A stretch of DNA of 64,000 bases from Nonomuraea africana (GCF_014873535.1 NZ_JADBEF010000001.1:9362001-9426000), one strand, 5' to 3'; counted from the first letter of the stretch, positions 41,317 to 50,421 are shown. Program-made: numbers and translations. The notes: generated from the sequence alone by a model not told the origin.

Positions 41317-44205
41317 ATGCTCCGACGTGCCCTGCTGTTAACGGTCGCCGCGGCGTCCGCCCTCTCGATGGCGGCCGTGCCGGCCGTCGCCGACCCCACC
41401 GGGCCCGCAGCGCCTGCCGAGTCCACAACGCCTGCCGAGTCCACAACGCCTGCCGAGTCCACAACGCCCGCCGCCCCTCCGGCCACGACGCAGAGCGCCG
41501 CCGACTTCGCCGAGCCGGAGCGGCGCTACCGCGACCTGCTGACCGGCGGCGCGGACGTGGATCCCGCCGACCCCGCCTACGCCGCCGCGCTGGCCCGTCT
41601 CGACGCCGACGCCGACGCCAACCTCGCCACCCTCACCCCGACCGGCTGGGCCGACCTGCAGGGCACCGACGGCAGCACCGTGCACGCCATCGCGCTGCGC
41701 CTGCAGACCATCTCGCTGGCCTACGCCACCGTGGGATCGAAGAGGTACGGCGACGCCGCCACCGCCGAGGCCGTGGTGCGGGCGCTGACCTGGATGCACG
41801 CCGAGCGCTACCGCCCCGGCAAGCCGGAGACGGGCAACTGGTACGGCTGGGAGATCGGCGCGCCGAACTACCTGCTGCACAACCTGGTCCTGCTCGGCGC
41901 CGCCGTACCCGCCGAGTTGAGGGCGGGACTGCTCGGCGCGATCGGCCACTTCGTGCCCGACCCCGCCAGGCGCAAGGTCTCGGGCGTGCCCGAGGTCGGC
42001 GGCAACCTCGCCGACAAGGTCTCCATCACCGTACGGCGCGGCCTGCTCTCGGGCGACGCCGCGGTCACGACGATGGGCCGCGACAAGCTCGGCCCGGTCT
42101 TCGACCACGTCTCCAGCGGCGACGGCTGGTACCCCGACGGCTCGCTCATCCAGCACTTCTACTTCGCCTACACAGGCGGCTACGGCAACGCCCTGCTCGG
42201 CAGCACCGCGACCGTGTTCGCGCTGCTCGGCGGCACGCCGTGGGATCTGACCGACCCGGACAGGGGCAACGTCACCCGCTGGATCTTCGACGGCTTCGAG
42301 CCGGTCATGTTCCGCGGGCAGATGCTCGCCAACGTGCGCGGCCGCGGCATCTCCAGGCCGCACGACAACGACTACTCGGTGGCGCGCTCGGCGCTGGCCG
42401 CCATGACCGTGCTGGCCCAGGCCGCCTCGCCGGAGGACAGGCGGCGCATCGCCGCGCTGGTCGCCGAGCACGCAGCCAGCGGCGGCTTCTACGAAACCGC
42501 TACCGTCGGGCAGATCGCCCTGGCCAGGCGGCTGACCAGCGGCGTCGCCCCGCGTGGCGACCTGACGCTCACCAAGGTCTACGCGGGCATGGACCGCTTC
42601 GTCCACCACCGCCCCGGCTACGCCTTCACGATCGCGGGACGCAGCAGCCGCGTCGGCGCCTACGAGGCGGGCAACAACGAGAACCTCAGGGGCTGGTACA
42701 CCGGCGACGGCATGACCATGCTCTACAACGCCGACAGGACGCAGTACTCCGACGGCTTCTGGCCCACCGTCGACTCCTACCGCCTGCCGGGCGTCACCAA
42801 CGCCACCCGGGAGAGCTACCCGCGCACGGCGAAGGACACCGCCTGGTACGGCTTCCGCCAGAGCGACCCCCATACCGGCGGCGTCGCGCTGGGCGACCTG
42901 TCGGCCTTCGGCATGCGGACCCAGGCCGAACGTGACTACCACACCAAGCAGCCCATCGACCTGACCGCGCGCAAGTCGTGGTTCACCTTCGGCGACACGA
43001 TCGTGGCGCTCGGCGCCGACATCACCGCCTCCAACGTCGCCGCCCAGACGACCGTGGAGAACCGGATGAACCCCGGCGAGGTGCGGACGGGCGAGGGCTG
43101 GATGCACATCGAGGGAACGGGCGGCTACCTGTTCCCCGAGGGGATGCCGCAGACCAGGCGCGAGAGCCGTACCGGCAGGTGGTCGGAGATCGGTGTGCAC
43201 CCCTCCGACGAGATCACCCGCGAGTACCAGACGGTCTGGTTCGACCACGGCGCCGCGCCGCGTCAGGCCTCCTACGCCTACTACGTGCTGCCGGGCAGGA
43301 GCGCCGAGGAGACCGCCGAGCTGGCCGCCAGGCCGCAGGTGCGCGTCGCCGACAACACCGCGCAGGTGCAGTCGGCGATCGAGGAGCACGGCGTCAACTC
43401 CAGGCTCGCCGCCACCTTCTGGGACTGCGCCACCGCCGCCGGCACGGTCAGGGCGTACGGCCCCGCCGAGGTCGCGCTGCGCCAGGAGGGCTCGACGCTG
43501 GAGGTGGCCGTCGCGGATCCGACCTGGCGGCAGAGCCAGACCCTGGTCGAGATCGCCCGCACCGGCGCGCAGCTGCTCAGCGCCGATCCGAGGGTCACGG
43601 TGCTGTCCACCTCGCCCACCATCAGGCTGGCGATCGACACGTCCGGGGCGCTCGGGGTGGCGGCGACCGTACAGGTCAAGGTGAAGCCGACCGCGCGGCC
43701 CGCGCTGGCGGGGGCCGGCTGCGAGGGCAGCAAGGTGCGGCCCGACGCCGACGCCTACGTGCGCGGCGGCGCCTACGCGAGCAGGAACTTCAACGGGCAG
43801 GGCCTGGTCGCCAAGACGGTCGCCGACGAGAGCTACGCCAGGCAGTCCTTCCTGCGCTTCGCCAGGCCCGCGGGTGAGGTGAGCCTCGCCAGGCTGTGGC
43901 TGCGCGGCGCGATCGCCGACGCGGGCGGCACGAGCACCACGCTCACCCTCTACGAGGTGCCCGGCGACTGGGCGGAGTCGACGCTCACCTGGGCCACCAG
44001 GCCCGCCCTCGGCAAGCCGGTCGGCACCGTGACCGTCACGGGCTCCACCGCCGCCTGGTACGCCATCGACCTCACCGCCCACCTGCGCGCGGGTGGCTCG
44101 ACCAGCTTCGCGCTGGCAGGCCCGCCAGGCGTGACCACCACTCTCGCCGCCCAGTTCGCCGACAGGGAGATCCCCAGCGGCGCGCCCTACCTGCAGGTGT
44201 TCTGA
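41317..44205 (+). CDS. Secreted polysaccharide lyase family 8 enzyme with C-terminal DNRLRE/CBM-like domain
   Basis: A 962-residue secreted lyase that cleaves uronic-acid polysaccharides (hyaluronan, chondroitin or xanthan) by beta-elimination. A signal peptide (about 1-26, ending AVPAVA) is followed by a linker with three exact AESTTP repeats, the helical toroid (about 65-400), the antiparallel beta-sandwich domain (to about 800) and a DNRLRE-type domain (about 805-960). Catalytic Asn230, His280 and Tyr289 have the same spacing as Asn349/His399/Tyr408 of pneumococcal hyaluronate lyase; the motif is QHFYFAYTGGYGN. ATG 41317 is 8 bases after GGAGG. Substrate within PL8 not decided. Confidence 0.92.
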   Translation: MLRRALLLTVAAASALSMAAVPAVADPTGPAAPAESTTPAESTTPAESTTPAAPPATTQSAADFAEPERRYRDLLTGGADVDPADPAYAAALARLDADADANLATLTPTGWADLQGTDGSTVHAIALRLQTISLAYATVGSKRYGDAATAEAVVRALTWMHAERYRPGKPETGNWYGWEIGAPNYLLHNLVLLGAAVPAELRAGLLGAIGHFVPDPARRKVSGVPEVGGNLADKVSITVRRGLLSGDAAVTTMGRDKLGPVFDHVSSGDGWYPDGSLIQHFYFAYTGGYGNALLGSTATVFALLGGTPWDLTDPDRGNVTRWIFDGFEPVMFRGQMLANVRGRGISRPHDNDYSVARSALAAMTVLAQAASPEDRRRIAALVAEHAASGGFYETATVGQIALARRLTSGVAPRGDLTLTKVYAGMDRFVHHRPGYAFTIAGRSSRVGAYEAGNNENLRGWYTGDGMTMLYNADRTQYSDGFWPTVDSYRLPGVTNATRESYPRTAKDTAWYGFRQSDPHTGGVALGDLSAFGMRTQAERDYHTKQPIDLTARKSWFTFGDTIVALGADITASNVAAQTTVENRMNPGEVRTGEGWMHIEGTGGYLFPEGMPQTRRESRTGRWSEIGVHPSDEITREYQTVWFDHGAAPRQASYAYYVLPGRSAEETAELAARPQVRVADNTAQVQSAIEEHGVNSRLAATFWDCATAAGTVRAYGPAEVALRQEGSTLEVAVADPTWRQSQTLVEIARTGAQLLSADPRVTVLSTSPTIRLAIDTSGALGVAATVQVKVKPTARPALAGAGCEGSKVRPDADAYVRGGAYASRNFNGQGLVAKTVADESYARQSFLRFARPAGEVSLARLWLRGAIADAGGTSTTLTLYEVPGDWAESTLTWATRPALGKPVGTVTVTGSTAAWYAIDLTAHLRAGGSTSFALAGPPGVTTTLAAQFADREIPSGAPYLQVF
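41413..41466 (+). repeat. Three exact 18-bp repeats in the lyase linker
   Basis: CCTGCCGAGTCCACAACG repeated three times without change, encoding AESTTP units just after the signal peptide cleavage site. Exact identity implies recent expansion. Confidence 0.85.
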
Positions 44206-44226
44206 ATCCCCTTCGAGAGAGAGAAC

Positions 44227-46320
44227 ATGCGCACCAAACGACGACTGGCTCTGGTCGGGGCGCTTGTCGCCCTGAGCGGAGGACTGGCGGCGCCCGCCTA
44301 CGCCGCCCCCGCCCGCAACTTCTTCGTCGACTGCCAGGCCCCTGACGGCGGTTCGGGTCGCGACGCCTCGGCGCCGCTCAACAGCCTCGCCGCGGTCAAC
44401 GCCATCGAGCTCAGGGCCAAGGACAAGGTCAAGTTCAAGACGGGCACGGTCTGCGTCGGCCGTCTGGAGCCGATCGGCTCGGGCACCGCCGACCACCCGA
44501 TCACCTTCACCTCCTACGGCGAGGGCCCCAAGCCGATCATCCAGGGCGACGGCGGCGAGTGGGCCGTCCACCTGGTCGACAACAGCCACCTCACCATCGA
44601 GAAGCTGCACGTCACCAACCCCGCGGCGACGACCGCCAAGCGGACCGGCATCCAGTACAACTCGACCACCCCCGAGCCCAAGGCCGGGCTCGTCCTGCGC
44701 GACCTGGAGATCTCCGACGTCGCCGGCTGGGGCAACAAGACGGGCGCCAACTCCTCCTGGTTCGCCTACTCCGCCGGCATCAGCATCCAGGCGCTGCCCG
44801 AGGGCAAGGTCGGCTACATCGACGGCGTCACCGTCACCGGCAACTACATCCACGACACCGGCGGCGGCGGCATCAAGATCAGCCGCAAGGGCACCGACTA
44901 CCACAAGAACGTCTACATCGCCCGCAACACCATCCGGGCGGTCGGCGGCGACGGCATCGTCGTGCACGCCTCGGAACGGCCGCTGATCGAGCACAACCTG
45001 TTCGACGAGGGCGGCGCGGGCAAGTACCCCTACGTCGACGGCAACTTCGCCGGCATGTGGCCGATCAACTCGGTCGACCCCGTCTTCCAGTACAACGAGG
45101 TCACCAGGCAGCGGCCGACGATCTACGACTCCACGGCGTGGGACTGCGACGGCGGCATCAAGGGCTCCTGCGTCTACCAGTACAACTACTCCCACGACAA
45201 CGCCGGAGGGTTCTACCTGGGCTGCCAGAGCTGCACCGAGTTCCCGAACTACAAGGCGACGGCCATCCTGCGCTTCAACATCGCCCAGGACGACTGCCGC
45301 ATCGCGGGCAACGCCGCGGGCGACAACACCAGCCCGCTGTGGATCCACAACAACACCTTCTTCTGCTCCTCGCAGAAGGTGGAGTGGGCGGTGCCGACCG
45401 GCAGGTCCACGATCGCCAACAACATCATCTACGCGCCCTCAGGCACCCTGCCGCAGGCCGCGGGCATCAATTACGACTCCAACCTCTACTACGGCGGCGT
45501 GAGCGCGCCCGCCTCCGACGCCAGGGCGATCACCGCCGACCCGGGCCTGGCCGCTCCCGGCACCGCCACGGGCTACGGCGACGTCGACGGCTACAAGCTG
45601 CTGGCCGGCTCTCCCGCCCTGGGTTCTGGCTCCCTCGTCGAGGGCGTGGGCGAGCGCGACTACTTCGGCAACCCGGTCTCCGGCACCGTCTCGCGCGGCG
45701 CCTACAACGGGCCCGCCGTCCCGCCGGTCGTCCACGACTCGATCGAGAAGGCCTACAACAACGTCGGCGTCAGCTCCGACCACAACCCCAACACCGGCGG
45801 CTTCTCCACCTCGGGGCGCAGCTACTCGGGCCAGGGGCTGGAGAAGGCGGGCCTGGTGCCCGGCCGGACCGTGAACGTGCTCGGCGCCGACTTCGTGTGG
45901 CACCCCCGCGCGTACGGCTGGACCGACAACGTCAAGGCCGCGGGCCAGACGATCAGGCTGCAGGGCCAGGGCGCCAAGCTGGTGTTCATGGGCGCGGGCG
46001 CCTTCAAGGTCAGGTCGGGCGACTTCACCGTCACCTACACCGACGGCACGAAGGAGACCAGGACCGTCCTGTTCGGCGACCAGTGGGACGCCACCGCCCC
46101 CGAGGGCGGCGTCGTGGTGGCGCGCGCGAGCTACCACAACCGCACCCAGACCCACTACCGGAACCCGGCCACCGGGCAGACGACCGAGTCGGGCGTGTCG
46201 GTGTTCGGCTACGCGGTGCCGCTCGACCCGGCCAAGACCGTCGCCACGGTGACGTTCCCGCAGGGCAGCCCGCTGGCCGACGCGGGGTTCCACGTCTTCG
46301 ACATGAAGATCGCGAGCTGA
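44227..46320 (+). CDS. Secreted right-handed parallel beta-helix protein
   Basis: A 697-residue protein with a signal peptide (about 1-27, ending APAYA) and a beta-helix of about 470 residues rich in short strands with Asn/Gly turns (GVTVTGNYIHDTGGGGIKIS, IEHNLFDEGG, FQYNEVTRQ), as in pectate lyases and chondroitinase B. A C-terminal beta domain (about 500-697) contains AYNNVGVSSDHNPNTGGF, resembling a carbohydrate-binding or alpha-mannosidase-associated module. It lies 21 bases after the PL8 lyase and probably attacks the same or a linked polysaccharide. Catalytic residues cannot be assigned from sequence alone. Confidence 0.85.
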   Translation: MRTKRRLALVGALVALSGGLAAPAYAAPARNFFVDCQAPDGGSGRDASAPLNSLAAVNAIELRAKDKVKFKTGTVCVGRLEPIGSGTADHPITFTSYGEGPKPIIQGDGGEWAVHLVDNSHLTIEKLHVTNPAATTAKRTGIQYNSTTPEPKAGLVLRDLEISDVAGWGNKTGANSSWFAYSAGISIQALPEGKVGYIDGVTVTGNYIHDTGGGGIKISRKGTDYHKNVYIARNTIRAVGGDGIVVHASERPLIEHNLFDEGGAGKYPYVDGNFAGMWPINSVDPVFQYNEVTRQRPTIYDSTAWDCDGGIKGSCVYQYNYSHDNAGGFYLGCQSCTEFPNYKATAILRFNIAQDDCRIAGNAAGDNTSPLWIHNNTFFCSSQKVEWAVPTGRSTIANNIIYAPSGTLPQAAGINYDSNLYYGGVSAPASDARAITADPGLAAPGTATGYGDVDGYKLLAGSPALGSGSLVEGVGERDYFGNPVSGTVSRGAYNGPAVPPVVHDSIEKAYNNVGVSSDHNPNTGGFSTSGRSYSGQGLEKAGLVPGRTVNVLGADFVWHPRAYGWTDNVKAAGQTIRLQGQGAKLVFMGAGAFKVRSGDFTVTYTDGTKETRTVLFGDQWDATAPEGGVVVARASYHNRTQTHYRNPATGQTTESGVSVFGYAVPLDPAKTVATVTFPQGSPLADAGFHVFDMKIAS

Positions 46321-46324
46321 TCCG

Positions 46325-47095
46325 ATGAGGCGCACCACACCCGTGGCGTGGATCGGCGCGGTGACCGTGACCGCACTCCTGGTCCTGGGTGTGGTGCTGC
46401 TCGCCGGCGGCCCGCCCGCCGGCGAGCCCGAGGGCCTGTCCGCCGCCGCTCCGGTCGCGGAGGTCCTGGCGGTCAGGCCCGGCGACACCGTCACCACCCT
46501 CGACGGGGAGCCCGTGACGGGGGCCGAGGTGCTGCGCGCGGCCGAGACCGTCCGCGCCTCGGTCATCTCCACCTTCACCGGGTACGGCACGCCGCTCGGC
46601 CCCGGCTTCTGGGACCGTCCCCACACCGCCGGCACGCCTCGCCAGCGGCTGCGGCGGGAGGCGGTCGGCGTGGCCGTCCTCGACAAGGCCAGAAGGCTCT
46701 GGGCGCGGGAGGCGGGGCTGCTGGCGGACGTCAGCGAGCAGGGCTTCCAGCGGGAGCTCGCGCAGGAGAACAGGAAGCGGGCCGAGGCGGCGGCGGCCGG
46801 CCGGCCGCTGCCGGGCGTGCCCTCCTACGACCAGTACACCTACGCGCGGGTGCGCGCCGCCGAGCTCGACTCGGCGCTCAGCAAGATCCACGCGGCCGGC
46901 CTCGACCTGTCGGACGCGCGGCTGCGGGAGCACTACGAGGTCATGGCGGGCGAGAACCCGCCGCCGTTCGAGCAGGCTCGCGACAACGTACGGCAGGCGC
47001 TGGTCATTCGGGAGTACGAGAGAGCGCTGCGGTCCCGCGCTGGGTACTCTGATCTACAGGTACATGGGGGACTGGATCCAGGCGCGCATCGTTGA
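46325..47095 (+). CDS. SurA-N-like membrane-anchored protein, unknown function
   Basis: A 256-residue protein with one N-terminal hydrophobic segment (about 8-28) and an outward helical domain. VTTLDGEPVTGAEVLRAAETVR and RLRREAVGVAVLDKARRLWAREAGLL resemble the N-terminal chaperone part of SurA/PrsA foldases. No PPIase domain is present. It begins five bases after the beta-helix gene and may assist folding of these large secreted enzymes; this is inference. It overlaps the next gene by 32 bases. Confidence 0.65.
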   Translation: MRRTTPVAWIGAVTVTALLVLGVVLLAGGPPAGEPEGLSAAAPVAEVLAVRPGDTVTTLDGEPVTGAEVLRAAETVRASVISTFTGYGTPLGPGFWDRPHTAGTPRQRLRREAVGVAVLDKARRLWAREAGLLADVSEQGFQRELAQENRKRAEAAAAGRPLPGVPSYDQYTYARVRAAELDSALSKIHAAGLDLSDARLREHYEVMAGENPPPFEQARDNVRQALVIREYERALRSRAGYSDLQVHGGLDPGAHR

Positions 47096-47801
47096 TTCAG
47101 GACGGCTACCGCTGTTCTGCTTCTTCGTCGCGCTCATCGTCACCTTCGTCGCCACGCGCATCAACGTCAGGCTCATCCGGGCCAAGATCGGCTGGTTCCG
47201 CAACGTCAGCGTCGGCGAGATGCACATCCACCACGTGGTCTTCGGCGTGGTGCTCATGCTGGTCGGCGGGGTCAGCGGCCTCGTGACGTCGGGCTCGGCG
47301 GTCGCCGCCGCCGTCTTCGGGATCGGCGCGGCCCTCGTGCTGGACGAGTTCGCGCTCATCCTCCACCTGCACGACGTCTACTGGGAGGAGGAGGGGCGCA
47401 CCTCGGTCGACGCGGTCTTCGTCGCCATCGCGGTCACCGGCCTGCTGCTGATCGGCCTGCGCCCGCTGACCTGGGAGTTCGGCGGGTTCGCGCCCTGGTG
47501 GCTGCTGCTCGGCAACCTGATGCTCGCGGTGGTCACACTGCTCAAGGGCAAGATCTGGACAGGTCTGGTCGGCCTGTTCCTGCCGCCGCTGCTGATCGTC
47601 GGCGCGGTACGGCTGGCCAGGCCGGGCTCGCCGTGGGCCCACTGGTTCTTCGCCACCAGGTCGCCACGCAAGATGGCCACGGCGCTGCGCCGCGAGGAGC
47701 GCTGGAGACGGCCGGTGATCAGGGCCAAGATCTCCGTCCAGGAGTTCGTCTCCGGGCGCCACGACCTTCCCTCGACGCGGAAGCGGCGTGGCCATAATTG
47801 A
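47064..47801 (+). CDS. Conserved histidine-rich integral membrane protein
   Basis: A 245-residue membrane protein with about five or six hydrophobic helices. Two histidine-rich segments, GEMHIHHVVFG (about 51-61) and LILHLHDVYW (about 97-106), suggest a metal-binding or metal-dependent active site within or next to the membrane. The C-terminus is basic and soluble. It is a conserved actinomycete family without known function. ATG 47064 lies inside the end of the preceding gene. Confidence 0.75.
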   Translation: MGDWIQARIVDSGRLPLFCFFVALIVTFVATRINVRLIRAKIGWFRNVSVGEMHIHHVVFGVVLMLVGGVSGLVTSGSAVAAAVFGIGAALVLDEFALILHLHDVYWEEEGRTSVDAVFVAIAVTGLLLIGLRPLTWEFGGFAPWWLLLGNLMLAVVTLLKGKIWTGLVGLFLPPLLIVGAVRLARPGSPWAHWFFATRSPRKMATALRREERWRRPVIRAKISVQEFVSGRHDLPSTRKRRGHN

Positions 47802-47805
47802 GGTC

Positions 47806-48486
47806 ATGAGCCTGTTCCCGCCCTTCCAGGCGCGGCTCGTCGAGGCGACGGAGGACGTGCGGATCCGGCACGGCCTGCTGCTGGCGGGCGGATACGCGCT
47901 GCGCGCCCACGGGCTGGCCGGTCGGCCGAGCCACGACCTCGTCTTCGCGACGGCGGCGCAGACGCCGATGCCCGAGATCGCCGCGGACGTGGCCGCCGCG
48001 CTGGACGCCTTCGCCGTGAGCGTGCGCGAGGTCGGCGAGCGCATGGCGCTGCTGGTCGTGACGGACGAGGCCGGCGGTCAGCGGTGCGGGTTCGAACTGC
48101 TCAGGGAGGCGCTGCGGAACCGGCCCGTGTGGCTGGCGGGCTGCCAAGTCGTCGGGCAGGACGACGCGGTCGGGCTCAAGGTGCGCGCCCTCCACGGCCG
48201 CGGCCTGCCCAAGGACTTCGTCGACGTCGCCGGGTTCGCCGGCCTCTACTCCTTCCGCGAACTCGAGCGCCTCGGCGCCGCGCACGAGGAGCAGTGGGGG
48301 CTGGCGGAGCTCGTGCACCGGCTGGAGAGCGTCGACCTGCTGGCCGACGAGGCCTTCCAGGTCGACGAGGACCGCCTGCACGACATCAGGCGCTTCGCCT
48401 ACGCGTGGGTGGAGGAGATCAAGCTTCGCCGCGCCGACGACGGTGACGCCGAGCGCGACGATCCCGACGTCCCCGCCGTGGACTGA
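47806..48486 (+). CDS. AbiEii/MenT-like nucleotidyltransferase family protein with altered catalytic motif
   Basis: About 226 residues (GTG 47788 is an alternative start; TTGAGG lies close before ATG 47806). LLLAGGYALRAHGLAGRPSHDLVFAT aligns with the GG...R.S.D.D motif of AbiEii-type nucleotidyltransferases, but the second aspartate of the DxD pair is replaced (DLV). The remainder is helical, with VGLKVRALHGRGLPKDFVDVAG as in the family. No AbiEi-type antitoxin gene is adjacent. It may be a catalytically weak relative or have another role. Confidence 0.7.
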   Translation: MSLFPPFQARLVEATEDVRIRHGLLLAGGYALRAHGLAGRPSHDLVFATAAQTPMPEIAADVAAALDAFAVSVREVGERMALLVVTDEAGGQRCGFELLREALRNRPVWLAGCQVVGQDDAVGLKVRALHGRGLPKDFVDVAGFAGLYSFRELERLGAAHEEQWGLAELVHRLESVDLLADEAFQVDEDRLHDIRRFAYAWVEEIKLRRADDGDAERDDPDVPAVD

Positions 48487-48496
48487 ACCGTTTCCC

Positions 48497-48539
48497 GTCA
48501 ACCATAGTTGACATACTTAGGTCGTCAATCTAGGTTGAC
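48497..48539 (+). promoter_or_regulatory. Sigma-70 type promoter flanked by two related palindromic operators
   Basis: The promoter is TTGACA (48508-48513), 17-base spacer, TAGGTT (48531-48536). Operator 1 is GTCAACCATAGTTGAC (48497-48512), overlapping the -35 box; operator 2 is GTCAATCTAGGTTGAC (48524-48539), overlapping the -10 box. They match at 12 of 16 positions, with centres 27 bp apart. The pattern fits repression by a dimeric regulator of MarR or similar type, whose gene is not adjacent. It drives the ABC exporter gene. Confidence 0.75.
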
Positions 48540-48656
48540 GGGTGCGGATTCCGTGCGCTCGCACGTTCCGAATATCGGGGAAACGTGGGTGTTCTCCCCG
48601 AGTGCGAGCGGCCGGGCCGTCACGCACGATGTCAAGGTGATGCGGACGGAGACAGA

Positions 48657-50378
48657 GTGAACGGCGAGTCATCTATCAAGCTCCTGGCGGCCTACATCAA
48701 GCCGCACAGGGGCATTCTGGTCGCAGGCGGCCTGCTCGGGCTGGTCGGCTCGGCCGCGGGTCTCGCGATGCCGTTATTGGCGAAGTATGTAGTGGACGCC
48801 TTCGGCGCGAACCAGTCCATGGCCGGGCCGCTGATCGGGCTGACGATCGCCGTGCTCGTCGGCGCGGTCGTCTCCGCCTGCGGCACCTACCTGATGGAGC
48901 GCACCGGCGAGGGCATCGTGCTCGGCGCCAGGCGCAGGCTCGTCGACAGGATGCTCAGGCTGCGGGTCGCCGACGTCGACCGGCTCAAGCCGGGCGACCT
49001 GCTGTCGAGGGTCACGGGCGACACGACGCTGCTGCGGTCGGTGCTGACCAACGGCATCGTCGACTCGGTCAGCGCGGTCTTCATGCTCGTCGGCGCGATC
49101 GTCATGATGGCGCTGATGGACGGCGTGCTGCTGCTGGTCACCCTGCTGGTCGTGGTGGTGATCGGCGGCATGACGGCGCTGGTCATGCCGCGCATCCAGC
49201 GGGCACAGCACCAGGCCCAGGAGGCCGTCGGCGAGATGGGCGCGGTGCTCGACCGGGCGCTGCAGGCCTACCGCACGGTCAAGGCGAGCGGCGCGGAGGA
49301 GCGCGAGGTCGAGATCGTCGGGGCGGCCGCCGTACGGGCCAGGGACAGGGGGCTCCAGGTCGCCGGCTGGACCTCGCTGGCAGGCGTCTCGACCTGGATG
49401 GCGGTGCAGATCGCCTTCCTCTGCGTGCTGGCCGTCGGCGGCGCGCGGGTCGCCTCGGGCGCGCTGGAGGTCTCCGGCCTGATCGCCTTCCTGCTCTACC
49501 TGTTCTACCTGGTCGCCCCCATCGGGCAGCTGGTCGAGGGCGCGGTGCAGCTGCAGAACGGCCTGGCCGCGCTCAAGCGCATCCGCGAGATCGAGGACCT
49601 GCCGGGCGAGCCGGTCAGTCCCGCCGCGCCCGTCGGCAGCGACCCCGTGGGCGTGCGGTTCGAGGACGTGGTGTTCAGGTACGGCGACGACCGCGCGCCC
49701 GTCCATGACGGCGTGAGCTTCGAGGTCCCGCCCGGCGGGCTCACCGCGCTGGTCGGGCCGTCGGGCGCGGGCAAGTCCACGGTGTTCGCGCTGATCGAGC
49801 GCTTCTACGAGCACCAGGACGGACTGATCGAGGTCGGCGGCAGGGATGTTCGCGACTGGCCGCTCGGCGAGCTGCGGGCCGCGCTCGGCTACGTGGAGCA
49901 GGACGCGCCGGTGCTGGCGGGGACGCTGCGCGAGAACCTCCTGTTCGCCGCGCCCGACGCCACCGAGGAGGACCTGCGCAGGGCGCTGACGCGCACCAGG
50001 CTCGACGACCTGGTCGCCGGTCTCCCCGAGGGGCTGGAGACGGCGGTCGGTCACCGCGGCGTGCTGCTGTCCGGCGGCGAGCGGCAGCGCGTGGCGATCG
50101 CCAGGGCGCTGCTGCGCAAGCCGCGCCTGCTGCTGCTCGACGAGGCCACGTCACAGCTGGACGCGGTCAACGAGCTGCGGCTGCGCGAGGTCATCGCCGA
50201 GGTGGCGGCCGAGACCACGGTGCTGGTGATCGCGCATCGCCTCTCGACGGTCACCAACGCGGACCGGATCGTGGTCATGGAGTCGGGCGGCGTGCGCGCC
50301 GTGGGAACCCACGACGAGCTGGTGGGCAGCGACGAGCTCTACCGCGAGCTGGCCGCCACGCAGTTCCTCGTCTCCTGA
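48657..50378 (+). CDS. ABC exporter, fused permease-ATPase (MsbA/LmrA-like)
   Basis: A 573-residue half-transporter expected to work as a homodimer. Six TM helices occupy about 15-300; the nucleotide-binding domain has Walker A GPSGAGKST (about 367-375), signature LLSGGERQRVAIARAL and Walker B LLLLDEATSQLD, with EQDAPVLAGTLREN before the signature. GTG 48657 is preferred (GGACGGAGA upstream); GTG 48585 would add a non-conserved leader. It is likely a lipid or drug exporter. The tightly operated promoter 120-160 bases upstream suggests induction by a toxic ligand. Confidence 0.9.
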   Translation: MNGESSIKLLAAYIKPHRGILVAGGLLGLVGSAAGLAMPLLAKYVVDAFGANQSMAGPLIGLTIAVLVGAVVSACGTYLMERTGEGIVLGARRRLVDRMLRLRVADVDRLKPGDLLSRVTGDTTLLRSVLTNGIVDSVSAVFMLVGAIVMMALMDGVLLLVTLLVVVVIGGMTALVMPRIQRAQHQAQEAVGEMGAVLDRALQAYRTVKASGAEEREVEIVGAAAVRARDRGLQVAGWTSLAGVSTWMAVQIAFLCVLAVGGARVASGALEVSGLIAFLLYLFYLVAPIGQLVEGAVQLQNGLAALKRIREIEDLPGEPVSPAAPVGSDPVGVRFEDVVFRYGDDRAPVHDGVSFEVPPGGLTALVGPSGAGKSTVFALIERFYEHQDGLIEVGGRDVRDWPLGELRAALGYVEQDAPVLAGTLRENLLFAAPDATEEDLRRALTRTRLDDLVAGLPEGLETAVGHRGVLLSGGERQRVAIARALLRKPRLLLLDEATSQLDAVNELRLREVIAEVAAETTVLVIAHRLSTVTNADRIVVMESGGVRAVGTHDELVGSDELYRELAATQFLVS

Positions 50379-50421
50379 TCTCCTGATCTCCCCTGACAGT
50401 GCTTTGCTACGTTTGTCCCTC

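Noticed and set aside
41338..45348. 1,336-codon minus-strand open frame opposite the PL8 and beta-helix genes
   Set aside because: No domain, low-complexity Val/Gly/Arg/Asp composition and complete overlap with two secreted enzymes having signal peptides and catalytic motifs.
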